The position numbers and the translations under genes are program-made. Below the pieces are notes generated by a model that had not been told where the DNA came from, did not search any database, and was given only the letters and a program-made list of their open reading frames with translations. From an uncultured Candidatus Udaeobacter sp. (lineage in GTDB: Bacteria > Verrucomicrobiota > Verrucomicrobiia > Chthoniobacterales > UBA10450), in assembly GCA_955652715.1 (NCBI GenBank), contig CATPBS010000155.1:1-10686 (forward strand): a DNA stretch of 10,686 nt, written 5' to 3'. Shown here piece after piece: positions 1 through 5,700 of the stretch (position 1 is the first letter of the stretch; each line of letters starts with the position of its first letter).

Positions 1-808
1 GTGGCAGATGCATGCGATTGTGTTTTTCGAAAACGCAGACTTGCTTAATCCCAAAGCTCGCCATTCTTTGCCCCAGGGTTGGAAAATTGTCGCCAAGTTG
101 CGCGTACGAGTGCGCGTCCGAGGCCGTTGTGAAAGGAATGCGTTTCTCAATTGCGAGTTCAATGATCCGGTCCCCTGGATAAGCTTCGTTCACCGGCTTG
201 CGCCATCCAGCAGTGGAAAGCTCAATCGCAAGATTTCGCGTCCGAATAAAATCGAGCGTTTCGCCGACCAAACTGCCAATCTCTGCAAGGGGCCGATGAC
301 CGTGGATTTTGATGAGATCGAGGTGGGCGAGGCAATCGACTAGTCCCGTTGCTGCTATTTCGCGGACACGGCCAAAGTAATCTGCATACACGGCATCGAT
401 ATCGCAGCCTTGGAATTGCGCCGCGCCATCCGGCACGCTGTCGAACATCTGATCGAGGCGATCGAGAAAATGAACCGAGCCGAGAACAAAATCGAGCTTG
501 TCCCAATGCTTCTCAATCCAAGTCCGGCCAGCCCCCGAGTAAATGGGATCGTTATCGAGCTCGATCCCGGCGCGGATTCGCAAATCGGGATTTCTTTCCC
601 GTAAATGATCGATTTCGTCGAAGTCGATCCCCGCGTGATAGCGATCGTGATCGGTAAAAGCGATATCGGTTAAACCCAAGTTGCGCGCTGAATCCGCCCA
701 AGGCTGAAGTAAGGTCTGGGTGTACCGTTGCACCCGATGTCCCTGTGGATGAGTGTGGTAGTCGGAAAAAAGTTGATAGCTCGTAGTTGAGAGTTGGTCG
801 GCAGTCAC
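1..808 (-). CDS. PHP-family histidinol-phosphatase (HisJ/HisK type), 3' end cut by window edge
   Basis: The frame is open from a GTG at 806-808 to the left edge: 269 codons and no stop. It shows the PHP metal-site motifs in order: DYHTH (residues 16-20), FTDHD (51-55), GIELD with E83, SVHF with H113, AHLDL with H162, and ASDAH (D231, H233). This order and the late motif pattern match PHP histidinol-phosphatases, which hydrolyse L-histidinol phosphate in cytoplasmic histidine synthesis. That substrate is inferred from the family; other PHP phosphoesterases cannot be excluded. The GTG is the only usable start: the frame upstream carries TGA TAA within five to seven codons, and no ATG, GTG or TTG lies between it and the DYHTH motif. 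Codons 5-14 or so are built from a degenerate heptamer repeat. No clear Shine-Dalgarno is seen. The BsuPI-like gene lies 41 bases upstream on the same strand, so co-transcription is possible. The protein is probably nearly complete, since the last motif is 36 residues before the edge. Confidence 0.85.
   Translation of the reverse strand, partial: MTADQLSTTSYQLFSDYHTHPQGHRVQRYTQTLLQPWADSARNLGLTDIAFTDHDRYHAGIDFDEIDHLRERNPDLRIRAGIELDNDPIYSGAGRTWIEKHWDKLDFVLGSVHFLDRLDQMFDSVPDGAAQFQGCDIDAVYADYFGRVREIAATGLVDCLAHLDLIKIHGHRPLAEIGSLVGETLDFIRTRNLAIELSTAGWRKPVNEAYPGDRIIELAIEKRIPFTTASDAHSYAQLGDNFPTLGQRMASFGIKQVCVFEKHNRMHLP
768..795. repeat. Degenerate heptamer array, block 1 (4 units)
   Basis: On the plus strand the units are AAAAGTT, GATAGCT, CGTAGTT and GAGAGTT, end to end with no spacer. 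Three of the four end in AGTT and the other in AGCT. The block lies inside the first codons of the PHP gene on the minus strand. Seven is not a multiple of three, so gain or loss of a unit would shift the reading frame relative to the GTG start. Confidence 0.5.
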
Positions 809-813
809 GTTCG

Positions 814-841
814 GCTCTATCGATTATCAGCTATCGACTAT
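814..841. repeat. Degenerate heptamer array, block 2 (4 units)
   Basis: On the minus strand the units are ATAGTCG, ATAGCTG, ATAATCG and ATAGAGC, end to end, all beginning ATA. The block fills most of the 41-base gap between the BsuPI-like gene and the PHP gene, and it supplies the in-frame stops that limit where the PHP gene can start. Confidence 0.55.
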
Positions 842-849
842 GAACATCC

Positions 850-1383
850 TCAAGGCACAGCGAGGAATTTTTGCCGGATCCGCAACTCCGGGTATTGCGG
901 CAAGAAGACTTCGGCGATAAAGACCTTGTTTGGTGTGAGTTCGCGCGTCGCGATTGTTTCGTTGTACTCGACCCGCTCTTGAGGATTGATTAAAATCGTG
1001 ACGGGTTTTTCAGTGATAGCGTGGTTGTCGGACCATTTTGCCAGAATGTCTCCTGCGGAATCCGTCAGGTAAATTTCGATGCGCTGGTTCGTCGGAAAGT
1101 CGAGCGCCACAGGACGCTTTGACAGATTTGCCAGCGTCACTTTTACTCCAAGCTGGCGAACCTCAGACAACTTTACCGTCTGCGGTATGATTTGGAGATC
1201 GAGCGCGAGCCCACGCAACCTTGGATCTTTGTACTGCGGGATCACCTCGGGCGAAAATGGATGGAGGATGCGGCTTAACCAACCGCGTCTCCGCGCCGGA
1301 GTGGCGGTCGGCGCGGCATCCTGGCCAAAGATTTCCCCGGCCATGAAAAGCATCAAAAGAAGCAAAATGATGCGGCGCTTCAT
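850..1383 (-). CDS. Secreted protein with BsuPI-like domain
   Basis: A 177-residue protein beginning MKRRIILLLLMLFMAGEIFG, a typical signal peptide with likely cleavage near residue 20 and no lipobox. A short basic, Pro/Thr-rich linker follows (about 23-45). From about 72 to 173 it has a beta-sandwich-like pattern: alternating hydrophobic strands, a segment around FPTNQRIEIYLTDSAGDILAKWSD (95-119) and a later INPQERVEYNETI (132-144). This resembles the BsuPI family, named after the Bacillus intracellular proteinase inhibitor. Many family members have no shown inhibitor activity, so the function here is open. The frame continues upstream to 1653, but that part lacks a signal sequence and overlaps the divergent gene, so I take the internal ATG before the signal peptide. 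The secreted gene at 1451 diverges from it across 67 bases. The PHP gene follows downstream. Confidence 0.7.
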   Translation of the reverse strand: MKRRIILLLLMLFMAGEIFGQDAAPTATPARRRGWLSRILHPFSPEVIPQYKDPRLRGLALDLQIIPQTVKLSEVRQLGVKVTLANLSKRPVALDFPTNQRIEIYLTDSAGDILAKWSDNHAITEKPVTILINPQERVEYNETIATRELTPNKVFIAEVFLPQYPELRIRQKFLAVP

Positions 1384-1450
1384 GAGCAGGCTAAACCGCC
1401 CGAAGGTTTTCGAGGTTGCAAAATTCGTGTCAAACCCTTTATCAATCGGC

Positions 1451-1927
1451 ATGAAGACTCTCTGTGTATTCGGGCTTTGCCTGGTTTTTGCGCTGGCCGA
1501 GGGCGTAGCGAAACAACGACATTGCACGTTCCGGGTGCACGCACAAGCGAACCCTCGCGACACCGAGGTTTTCGCAACATCTGTTCGCGCCCAGGTATCT
1601 GGAAAAAATGTGACCATTGAGAAAATGCCGTGGATTTCCGAACACGATGTCATGGCGTTTTCTCCCTATCCGGGCCAGAACGGAACCTATGGCGCGCTAA
1701 TTCAACTCGACGAGCACGGACGCGTGGTACTCGACACGTTAAGCGTTGAGCGCCGCGGCAGTTTCCTTTTTGTGTTCATTAATGGACGGCCGATCACAGA
1801 ACTCCAAGTCGATAAGCGCGTCTCAGACGGAAAGATTTACATCCCTTCCGGATTGACCGCAGCGGACATTGACTTGATGAAAAAAGACTGGCGCTTAATC
1901 GGTCCACGAAAACGTCAATCGCGTTAA
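1451..1927 (+). CDS. Small secreted protein resembling the SecD P1 head subdomain
   Basis: A 158-residue protein with signal peptide MKTLCVFGLCLVFALAEGVA and no clear lipobox. I do not recognise a named family by direct match. The segment from about 81 to 146 follows the pattern of the periplasmic P1 head of SecD/SecF: IQLDEHGRVVLDTLS (84-98), then a glycine and hydrophobic strand (GSFLFVFINGRPITE, 103-117), then GKIYIPSGLTAADIDLM (127-143). In SecD the matching parts are LDExG, xLAIVLDGxVIS, and IxGxxTxxEAxxL. There are no membrane spans beyond the signal peptide, so it cannot be a translocase subunit by itself. The open frame extends upstream to 1079, but that part is antisense to the BsuPI-like gene; the ATG at the signal peptide is preferred. 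No obvious Shine-Dalgarno. The M23 peptidase begins 6 bases after the stop, implying one transcript. Confidence 0.65.
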   Translation: MKTLCVFGLCLVFALAEGVAKQRHCTFRVHAQANPRDTEVFATSVRAQVSGKNVTIEKMPWISEHDVMAFSPYPGQNGTYGALIQLDEHGRVVLDTLSVERRGSFLFVFINGRPITELQVDKRVSDGKIYIPSGLTAADIDLMKKDWRLIGPRKRQSR

Positions 1928-1933
1928 TCAACC

Positions 1934-2974
1934 ATGCGATTGTTCACTGCCGCAATCCTTATCGTTGTTTTCTGCTCAATCTCAATGCCGGCTCATGCCG
2001 CTCAAAACCAGGCTCTGGATCTTGTTCTGCCGACGGACAATGACGCTCTATTCTCGGGCGACGGCGCCGCGTTTTACCAATACGTCGAACGCAATTACGG
2101 CGGTGTGAAATCGACGCCGTGGGAGGGCGGCCAATACGGGTTTGTCCGCGATCCCACGGAGACAGCAGGTGGCGTCGTGTACACCCGTTTTCACGAAGGA
2201 ATCGATATTCGGCCCTTGCACCGCGATTCGCACGGTGAGCCGCTGGATGAAGTGCGGGCTATCGGCGACGGCAAAGTGGTGCACGCTAACCTCGTGGCTG
2301 GCTACTCGAATTATGGAAAATACATCGTAATCGAACACCGCTGGGGCGGCTCGAATTACTACAGCCTGTACGGGCACCTTAGTTCCATCGCAGTGCAGCG
2401 CGGTGAAATGGTTACACGCGGACAGCGCCTTGCAGTGATGGGCTACACCGGAACGGGATTAAACCGGGAGCGCGCGCATCTCCACTTGGAATTGGACCTG
2501 ATGTTCAGCCGTCAATTCGAGGCATGGTACAACACGTTTTTCAGAAACGATCCTAATCACAACGGCATTTACAACGGGATGAACCTCGCGGGCCTTGATG
2601 TCGCGCGCCTCTACCTGGCGCTCCGCAAAAATCCGGCGCTCACGATTCCAGAATTTCTCAACGATGAAGAGATATTCTACAAAGTTACGTTGCCGAACTC
2701 GCGGCACTTCGACTTGCCTAGGCTTTACCCCTGGATGCTTGCAGGCAAACGAACGGAGAAATCATCATGGGAAGTCTCCTTCGCGCGTTCCGGTGTGCCG
2801 TTGAGAATTGAACCAACCGACAGACGCGTGACGCAGCCCGAGCTAAGCTATATAAAGAAGAGCTCGATTGATTGTTCCTATTTGACTCGCGACGTAATTT
2901 CTGGCCGCGAAGGAAACGCGCATCTCACAAACTACGGCAGGCAGTTAATGCGGCTGCTGATCTATCCCGACTGA
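1934..2974 (+). CDS. Secreted M23 (LytM-type) metallopeptidase
   Basis: A 346-residue protein with signal peptide MRLFTAAILIVVFCSISMPAHA (cleavage after an AxA-like site near 22). The M23 domain spans about 75-190. Zinc-site motifs are HEGID (H87, D91) and HLH (H182, H184), and H148 in YGHLS fits the extra catalytic histidine. A GDGKVVHAN strand (111-119) and a Gly-rich turn (MGYTGTG, 169-175) also fit the fold. All catalytic positions are present, so an active peptidoglycan endopeptidase is likely rather than a degenerate EnvC/NlpD-type activator; the substrate is inferred. Residues 191-346 form a C-terminal extension I do not recognise. It contains DPNHNGIYNG (206-215), which looks like a calcium-loop pattern DxNxNG. 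It follows the SecD-P1-like secreted protein after 6 bases and converges with mogA across 16 bases. Confidence 0.88.
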   Translation: MRLFTAAILIVVFCSISMPAHAAQNQALDLVLPTDNDALFSGDGAAFYQYVERNYGGVKSTPWEGGQYGFVRDPTETAGGVVYTRFHEGIDIRPLHRDSHGEPLDEVRAIGDGKVVHANLVAGYSNYGKYIVIEHRWGGSNYYSLYGHLSSIAVQRGEMVTRGQRLAVMGYTGTGLNRERAHLHLELDLMFSRQFEAWYNTFFRNDPNHNGIYNGMNLAGLDVARLYLALRKNPALTIPEFLNDEEIFYKVTLPNSRHFDLPRLYPWMLAGKRTEKSSWEVSFARSGVPLRIEPTDRRVTQPELSYIKKSSIDCSYLTRDVISGREGNAHLTNYGRQLMRLLIYPD

Positions 2975-2990
2975 CATCTCCGTCGTTTCA

Positions 2991-3473
2991 TCAGCACGAC
3001 GTCGGCGTCCCTTGCGCGAGCGCGACGCCATGCGGAATTGCGCCTTGGACAAAGCCGAGACATTCCACGGCACCGCTCGGTTTTCCCGGGAGCGCGATCA
3101 CCAGAGCATGATCGACAATCGCCGCCAAACTACGGGACAGGATTGAATTAGGCGTGATCTGCATCGATTCAGCGCGCATCACTTCGCCAAAGCCCGGCAA
3201 CTCGACCCGCATGATCGCCCGAATCGCTTCGGGCGTAATGTCGCGCGGGCCGACACCCGTCCCGCCAGTCGTCAGGATCAAACCGCAGCCTTGTTTGGAA
3301 AACGAACGGATCGCGTCCTGAATCCGGGTTGCGTCATCCGGCACGATCCCTTCCGCGAGAACCTGCCAACCCGATTTGCGCGCGGCATCTTTCAACGCGG
3401 GGCCGCCGAGATCTTTGTAATCACCCGCGCTGGCGCGATCCGAGATCGTGATGACGCCAACGTGTATTTGCAT
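2991..3473 (-). CDS. mogA: Molybdopterin adenylyltransferase (MogA/MoaB family)
   Basis: A 160-residue cytoplasmic protein of the MoCF-biosynthesis fold. Residues 6-27 hold the family start VITISDRASAGDYKDLGGPAL. TTGGTGVGPRDITPEA (68-83) is the MPT-binding signature, and LPGFGEVMR (92-100) with ILSRSLAAIV (111-120) and LPGKPSGAVE (128-137) complete the core. MogA adenylylates molybdopterin before molybdate insertion. The FGEVMR and LSR segments recall E. coli MogA, but the short length also suits MoaB, so the symbol is provisional. It is the last gene of a moaA-moaC-mogA operon, 14 bases after moaC. An AGGA sits very close to its ATG, closer than ideal for a ribosome site. The convergent M23 gene ends 16 bases away and no hairpin terminator is visible between them. 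Confidence 0.88.
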   Translation of the reverse strand: MQIHVGVITISDRASAGDYKDLGGPALKDAARKSGWQVLAEGIVPDDATRIQDAIRSFSKQGCGLILTTGGTGVGPRDITPEAIRAIMRVELPGFGEVMRAESMQITPNSILSRSLAAIVDHALVIALPGKPSGAVECLGFVQGAIPHGVALAQGTPTSC

Positions 3474-3487
3474 TTCCTGTCGCGGCT

Positions 3488-4012
3488 CTACTTGCGGCGC
3501 CGAAGCCGTGCGAAGGCAGATGGGCGCCGTGATTTTTCGTCTCCGCGATCGCGGACTGCCGCTACAGCGCTCTTCGTCTTCTCGATTAAACGCACGTCGT
3601 AAATCTGCATCTCTCTGTCTACCGCTTTACACATGTCGTAGATCGTGAGTAAAGCCACGGTGACGCCGACGAGCGCTTCCATCTCGACGCCGGTCTGCGC
3701 AACGGTCTGTGCACTACATTTCACCTCTGCACCTTCATTCGAGGTGACAACGTCGATCTTAACTTCCGCGAGTGGCAGAGTGTGGCAAAGGGGAATAAGG
3801 TGCGCCGTTTGCTTCGCAGCTTGGATGCCCGCAATTCGCGCGGTCGCGAAGACGTTCCCCTTCGCGATCTGATCTTTTGAAATCAGATCAAGTGTCTCGA
3901 GTCCGAGCCGAATCTTACCGCTCGCAACAGCTCTTCGCTTACTCATCGGTTTTGCCGATACGTCGACCATCCGTGCCCGGCCATCGTCTCCGATGTGAGT
4001 AAGCCGCCGCAT
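3488..4012 (-). CDS. moaC: Cyclic pyranopterin monophosphate synthase MoaC
   Basis: A 174-residue protein of usual family length. It converts the 3',8-cyclo-7,8-dihydro-GTP made by MoaA into cyclic pyranopterin monophosphate. Signatures in order: an N-terminal LTHI...ARMVDVSAKP (4-22) as in most MoaC, K51 in AKGNVFATARIAGIQAAKQT, H77 in LIPLCHTLPL (72-81), E110 and E112 in TGVEMEAL, and D126 and K129 in YDMCKAVD. These match the known active-site residues of E. coli MoaC, with a two-residue offset late in the chain. The tail after about 150 (rich in Arg and Lys) is poorly conserved and unremarkable. Its ATG lies 3 bases after the moaA stop, so it is probably translationally coupled to moaA. 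Any ribosome-binding site must lie within the end of moaA, where GGCGG sits about ten bases upstream. Confidence 0.95.
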   Translation of the reverse strand: MRRLTHIGDDGRARMVDVSAKPMSKRRAVASGKIRLGLETLDLISKDQIAKGNVFATARIAGIQAAKQTAHLIPLCHTLPLAEVKIDVVTSNEGAEVKCSAQTVAQTGVEMEALVGVTVALLTIYDMCKAVDREMQIYDVRLIEKTKSAVAAVRDRGDEKSRRPSAFARLRRRK

Positions 4013-4015
4013 TCG

Positions 4016-5017
4016 TCAACCGCCGATGGCGATCATCCTGCGGTTCGGTTGGTAATTGTCTCGGAAATCGTGCTGCTCGGGTTTGCGCTCGACCACATGG
4101 ACAAAGAATTGCCTAAGCTCCTCATCAGTCGCGCCAGCCCGCAGCGGTTTCATGATGTCGAACTCCAGGTAACTGCCGAGACACGGACGCAATTTTCCGT
4201 CGCACGTGAGACGAAGTTTGTTGCAGTTTTCGCAGAAATGTAGATTCGTCATCGCCCCGATAAAGCCAACGCGCTGTTTGCGGCCAGGGATTTGGTAGTA
4301 CGTGGCCGGCCCGTTCGTTCGGAACTCCGTCTCCGGGATCAGAGTCCCGTAAAACGATTCGATTGAACGTTTCGTCTCAAGGATCGACACGAAATTGTTT
4401 TCGTCGAGGACGTCCGTGGTGCTCACGGGCATCATCTCGATGAAACGCAAAATCAAATCGTGCGCTCCGGCGAATTCTATCAGCGGGATGAGCTGCTCCT
4501 CATTGCGGTTCCGCATCAGGACTGTGTTCAGTTTGATTTGCTCGAAGCCTGTGGCGATGGCCGCGTCGATTCCACTGAGAACCTGTCGATGGAAATCCCG
4601 TCCGGTGATTTGCGAATAAACCTCTCGATCCAGCGTATCGAGCGAAATATTGACCGATTGCACACCGGCGTCGCGCAATGCTGCTGCCATCGTTTTGCCC
4701 GGGGCGATCTCGCGCCCGAGTAATGTCCCGTTGGTAGAAAGACCGATGCTCTTGATGCCTAGAATTTCAGGAATTCGCCGAACGAAATCGACCACATCCC
4801 GGCGGGTCAGTGGTTCGCCGCCAGTGACTCGCACTTTCGAAACGCCCAGATCCGCCGCGATGCGAATCAACCGCAGTGTTTCCTCGAAAGTCAGAATTCC
4901 CTCGCGTGGCAACCACTCCTGCAATTCCAGAGGCATGCAATAAGTGCAGCGTTCATTGCAGCGGTCGGTGATGGAGACACGCAAATAGGAAATCCGATGG
5001 CCGTAGCGATCCTGCAT
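4016..5017 (-). CDS. moaA: GTP 3',8-cyclase MoaA (radical SAM)
   Basis: A 333-residue protein with the ATG at 5015-5017. It catalyses the first step of molybdenum cofactor synthesis, the radical SAM rearrangement of GTP. The N-terminal 4Fe-4S cluster motif is CNERCTYC (C20, C24, C27), followed by a GGEP SAM-binding motif (about 66-69). The C-terminal cluster site is C262-x2-C265-x13-C279. The chain ends in the GG (332-333) that MoaA needs for catalysis. All key residues are present. The frame extends seven codons upstream to a TTG at 5038; I prefer the ATG because MQDRYGHRISYLRVSITDRC places YLRxSxTD at the usual distance from the N-terminus. It heads the moaA-moaC-mogA operon and diverges from the lipoprotein gene across 85 bases. 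moaD and moaE, which make MPT synthase, are not in this window. Confidence 0.95.
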   Translation of the reverse strand: MQDRYGHRISYLRVSITDRCNERCTYCMPLELQEWLPREGILTFEETLRLIRIAADLGVSKVRVTGGEPLTRRDVVDFVRRIPEILGIKSIGLSTNGTLLGREIAPGKTMAAALRDAGVQSVNISLDTLDREVYSQITGRDFHRQVLSGIDAAIATGFEQIKLNTVLMRNRNEEQLIPLIEFAGAHDLILRFIEMMPVSTTDVLDENNFVSILETKRSIESFYGTLIPETEFRTNGPATYYQIPGRKQRVGFIGAMTNLHFCENCNKLRLTCDGKLRPCLGSYLEFDIMKPLRAGATDEELRQFFVHVVERKPEQHDFRDNYQPNRRMIAIGG

Positions 5018-5067
5018 CCCACGGCACGTTACCGGCAAGATCGTCGTGAATCAAGAATCCGGAATCA

Positions 5068-5095
5068 TTGACTGCATAGCGGCACCGGGTATGAT
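5068..5095 (+). promoter_or_regulatory. Candidate sigma70-type promoter for the lipoprotein gene
   Basis: TTGACT (5068-5073) is followed after 16 bases by TATGAT (5090-5095); each hexamer matches the consensus at five of six positions. Transcription starting the usual 6-8 bases downstream would fall at about 5101-5103, on the ATG at 5103. That would give a leaderless or nearly leaderless message and favours the 5103 start. It rests on consensus matching only. Confidence 0.4.
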
Positions 5096-5102
5096 CGGCA
5101 AA

Positions 5103-5636
5103 ATGAAGCGTCAATTCTCAGCGAAAGCGCTGACGTTTGGCATCGCAGCTGGCGCATTATTTCTCGCGAGTTGTTCCACTCCCCAAACGCGAATTTCTGA
5201 TCATCCCGACCTCTACCAGACTCTTTCTCCCAGGGACCAGGCGCTCGTCAGCCAGGGACAAATTCGCAGCGGAATGTCCCGAAACGCTGTTTGGCTGGCA
5301 TGGGGTTCCCCCGACCAAAAATTTGTTGGGAATATGGGAGGCTCTCCGACAGAAACTTGGATTTATATTTATTACGTGACCTACCCATACTATCCGTACT
5401 ATGGTCCCTGGGGTTCGTACGGTCCCGACCCTGGCTACAGCTTGGCATACACCAGCGCCGGTGTGGCAACGGGAAGTGCGCATCATCACGGCGGTCGTAC
5501 TTTCGTCTTCTTTGGAAGTCCGTTCTACGATCCGTTCTACTACTCATACATCCCGCCAAGTATCCCTTATCCCGGCAAGGTGGTCACTTTCTTCAATGGC
5601 AGGGTTGTGTCGTTTCAGTACCAGGCACCGTACTAG
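5103..5636 (+). CDS. Tyr-rich lipoprotein with BamE/SmpA-like segment
   Basis: A 177-residue lipoprotein. The signal peptide MKRQFSAKALTFGIAAGALF runs into the lipobox LASC with the lipidated C24. Residues 36-72, LYQTLSPRDQALVSQGQI then RSGMSRNAVWLAWGSPDQ, follow the pattern IxxGMsxxxVxxxlGxP of the SmpA/OmlA/BamE fold, an outer-membrane lipoprotein module. From 87 to 110 the chain is dense in Tyr and Pro (IYIYYVTYPYYPYYGPWGSY), with another aromatic patch at 137-155. The C-terminus has a short beta-like unit, GKVVTFFNGRVVSFQY (158-173). Whether it takes part in outer-membrane assembly is unknown; BamE itself is shorter and lacks such a Tyr tract. Other starts in frame are ATG 5091 and GTG 5046; I chose 5103 because a good promoter-like sequence ends just before it. 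It diverges from moaA. Confidence 0.75.
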   Translation: MKRQFSAKALTFGIAAGALFLASCSTPQTRISDHPDLYQTLSPRDQALVSQGQIRSGMSRNAVWLAWGSPDQKFVGNMGGSPTETWIYIYYVTYPYYPYYGPWGSYGPDPGYSLAYTSAGVATGSAHHHGGRTFVFFGSPFYDPFYYSYIPPSIPYPGKVVTFFNGRVVSFQYQAPY

Positions 5637-5700
5637 AGCTGGGCAAGAATTCTGTCGCGTTCTGCGCGCGGATGAATCAGTATAGCAGCACGCCTGACCA

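Noticed and set aside
8..657. Plus-strand open frames over the PHP gene
   Set aside because: They overlap the PHP gene on the opposite strand, whose metal-site motifs are all intact; the plus-strand translations are Arg/Ser-rich and show no motif.
1405..1433. Perfect TTGACA on the minus strand (1428-1433) as a promoter for the BsuPI-like gene
   Set aside because: At 16-18 bases spacing the -10 positions read GAAAAC, AAAACC or AAACCT, none close to TATAAT.
1079..1450. N-terminal extension of the SecD-P1-like gene
   Set aside because: It is antisense to the BsuPI-like gene and precedes a signal peptide that must be N-terminal.
1384..1653. N-terminal extension of the BsuPI-like gene
   Set aside because: It overlaps the divergent secreted gene, is Cys/Arg-rich without domain pattern, and would bury a perfect signal peptide in the middle of the protein.
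2975..2990. Terminator between the convergent M23 and mogA genes
   Set aside because: Only 16 bases with no inverted repeat or T-run.
5018..5102. Moco riboswitch upstream of moaA
   Set aside because: The gap is only 85 bases, shared with the divergent gene's promoter, and I see no long structured aptamer; a covariance-model search would be decisive.
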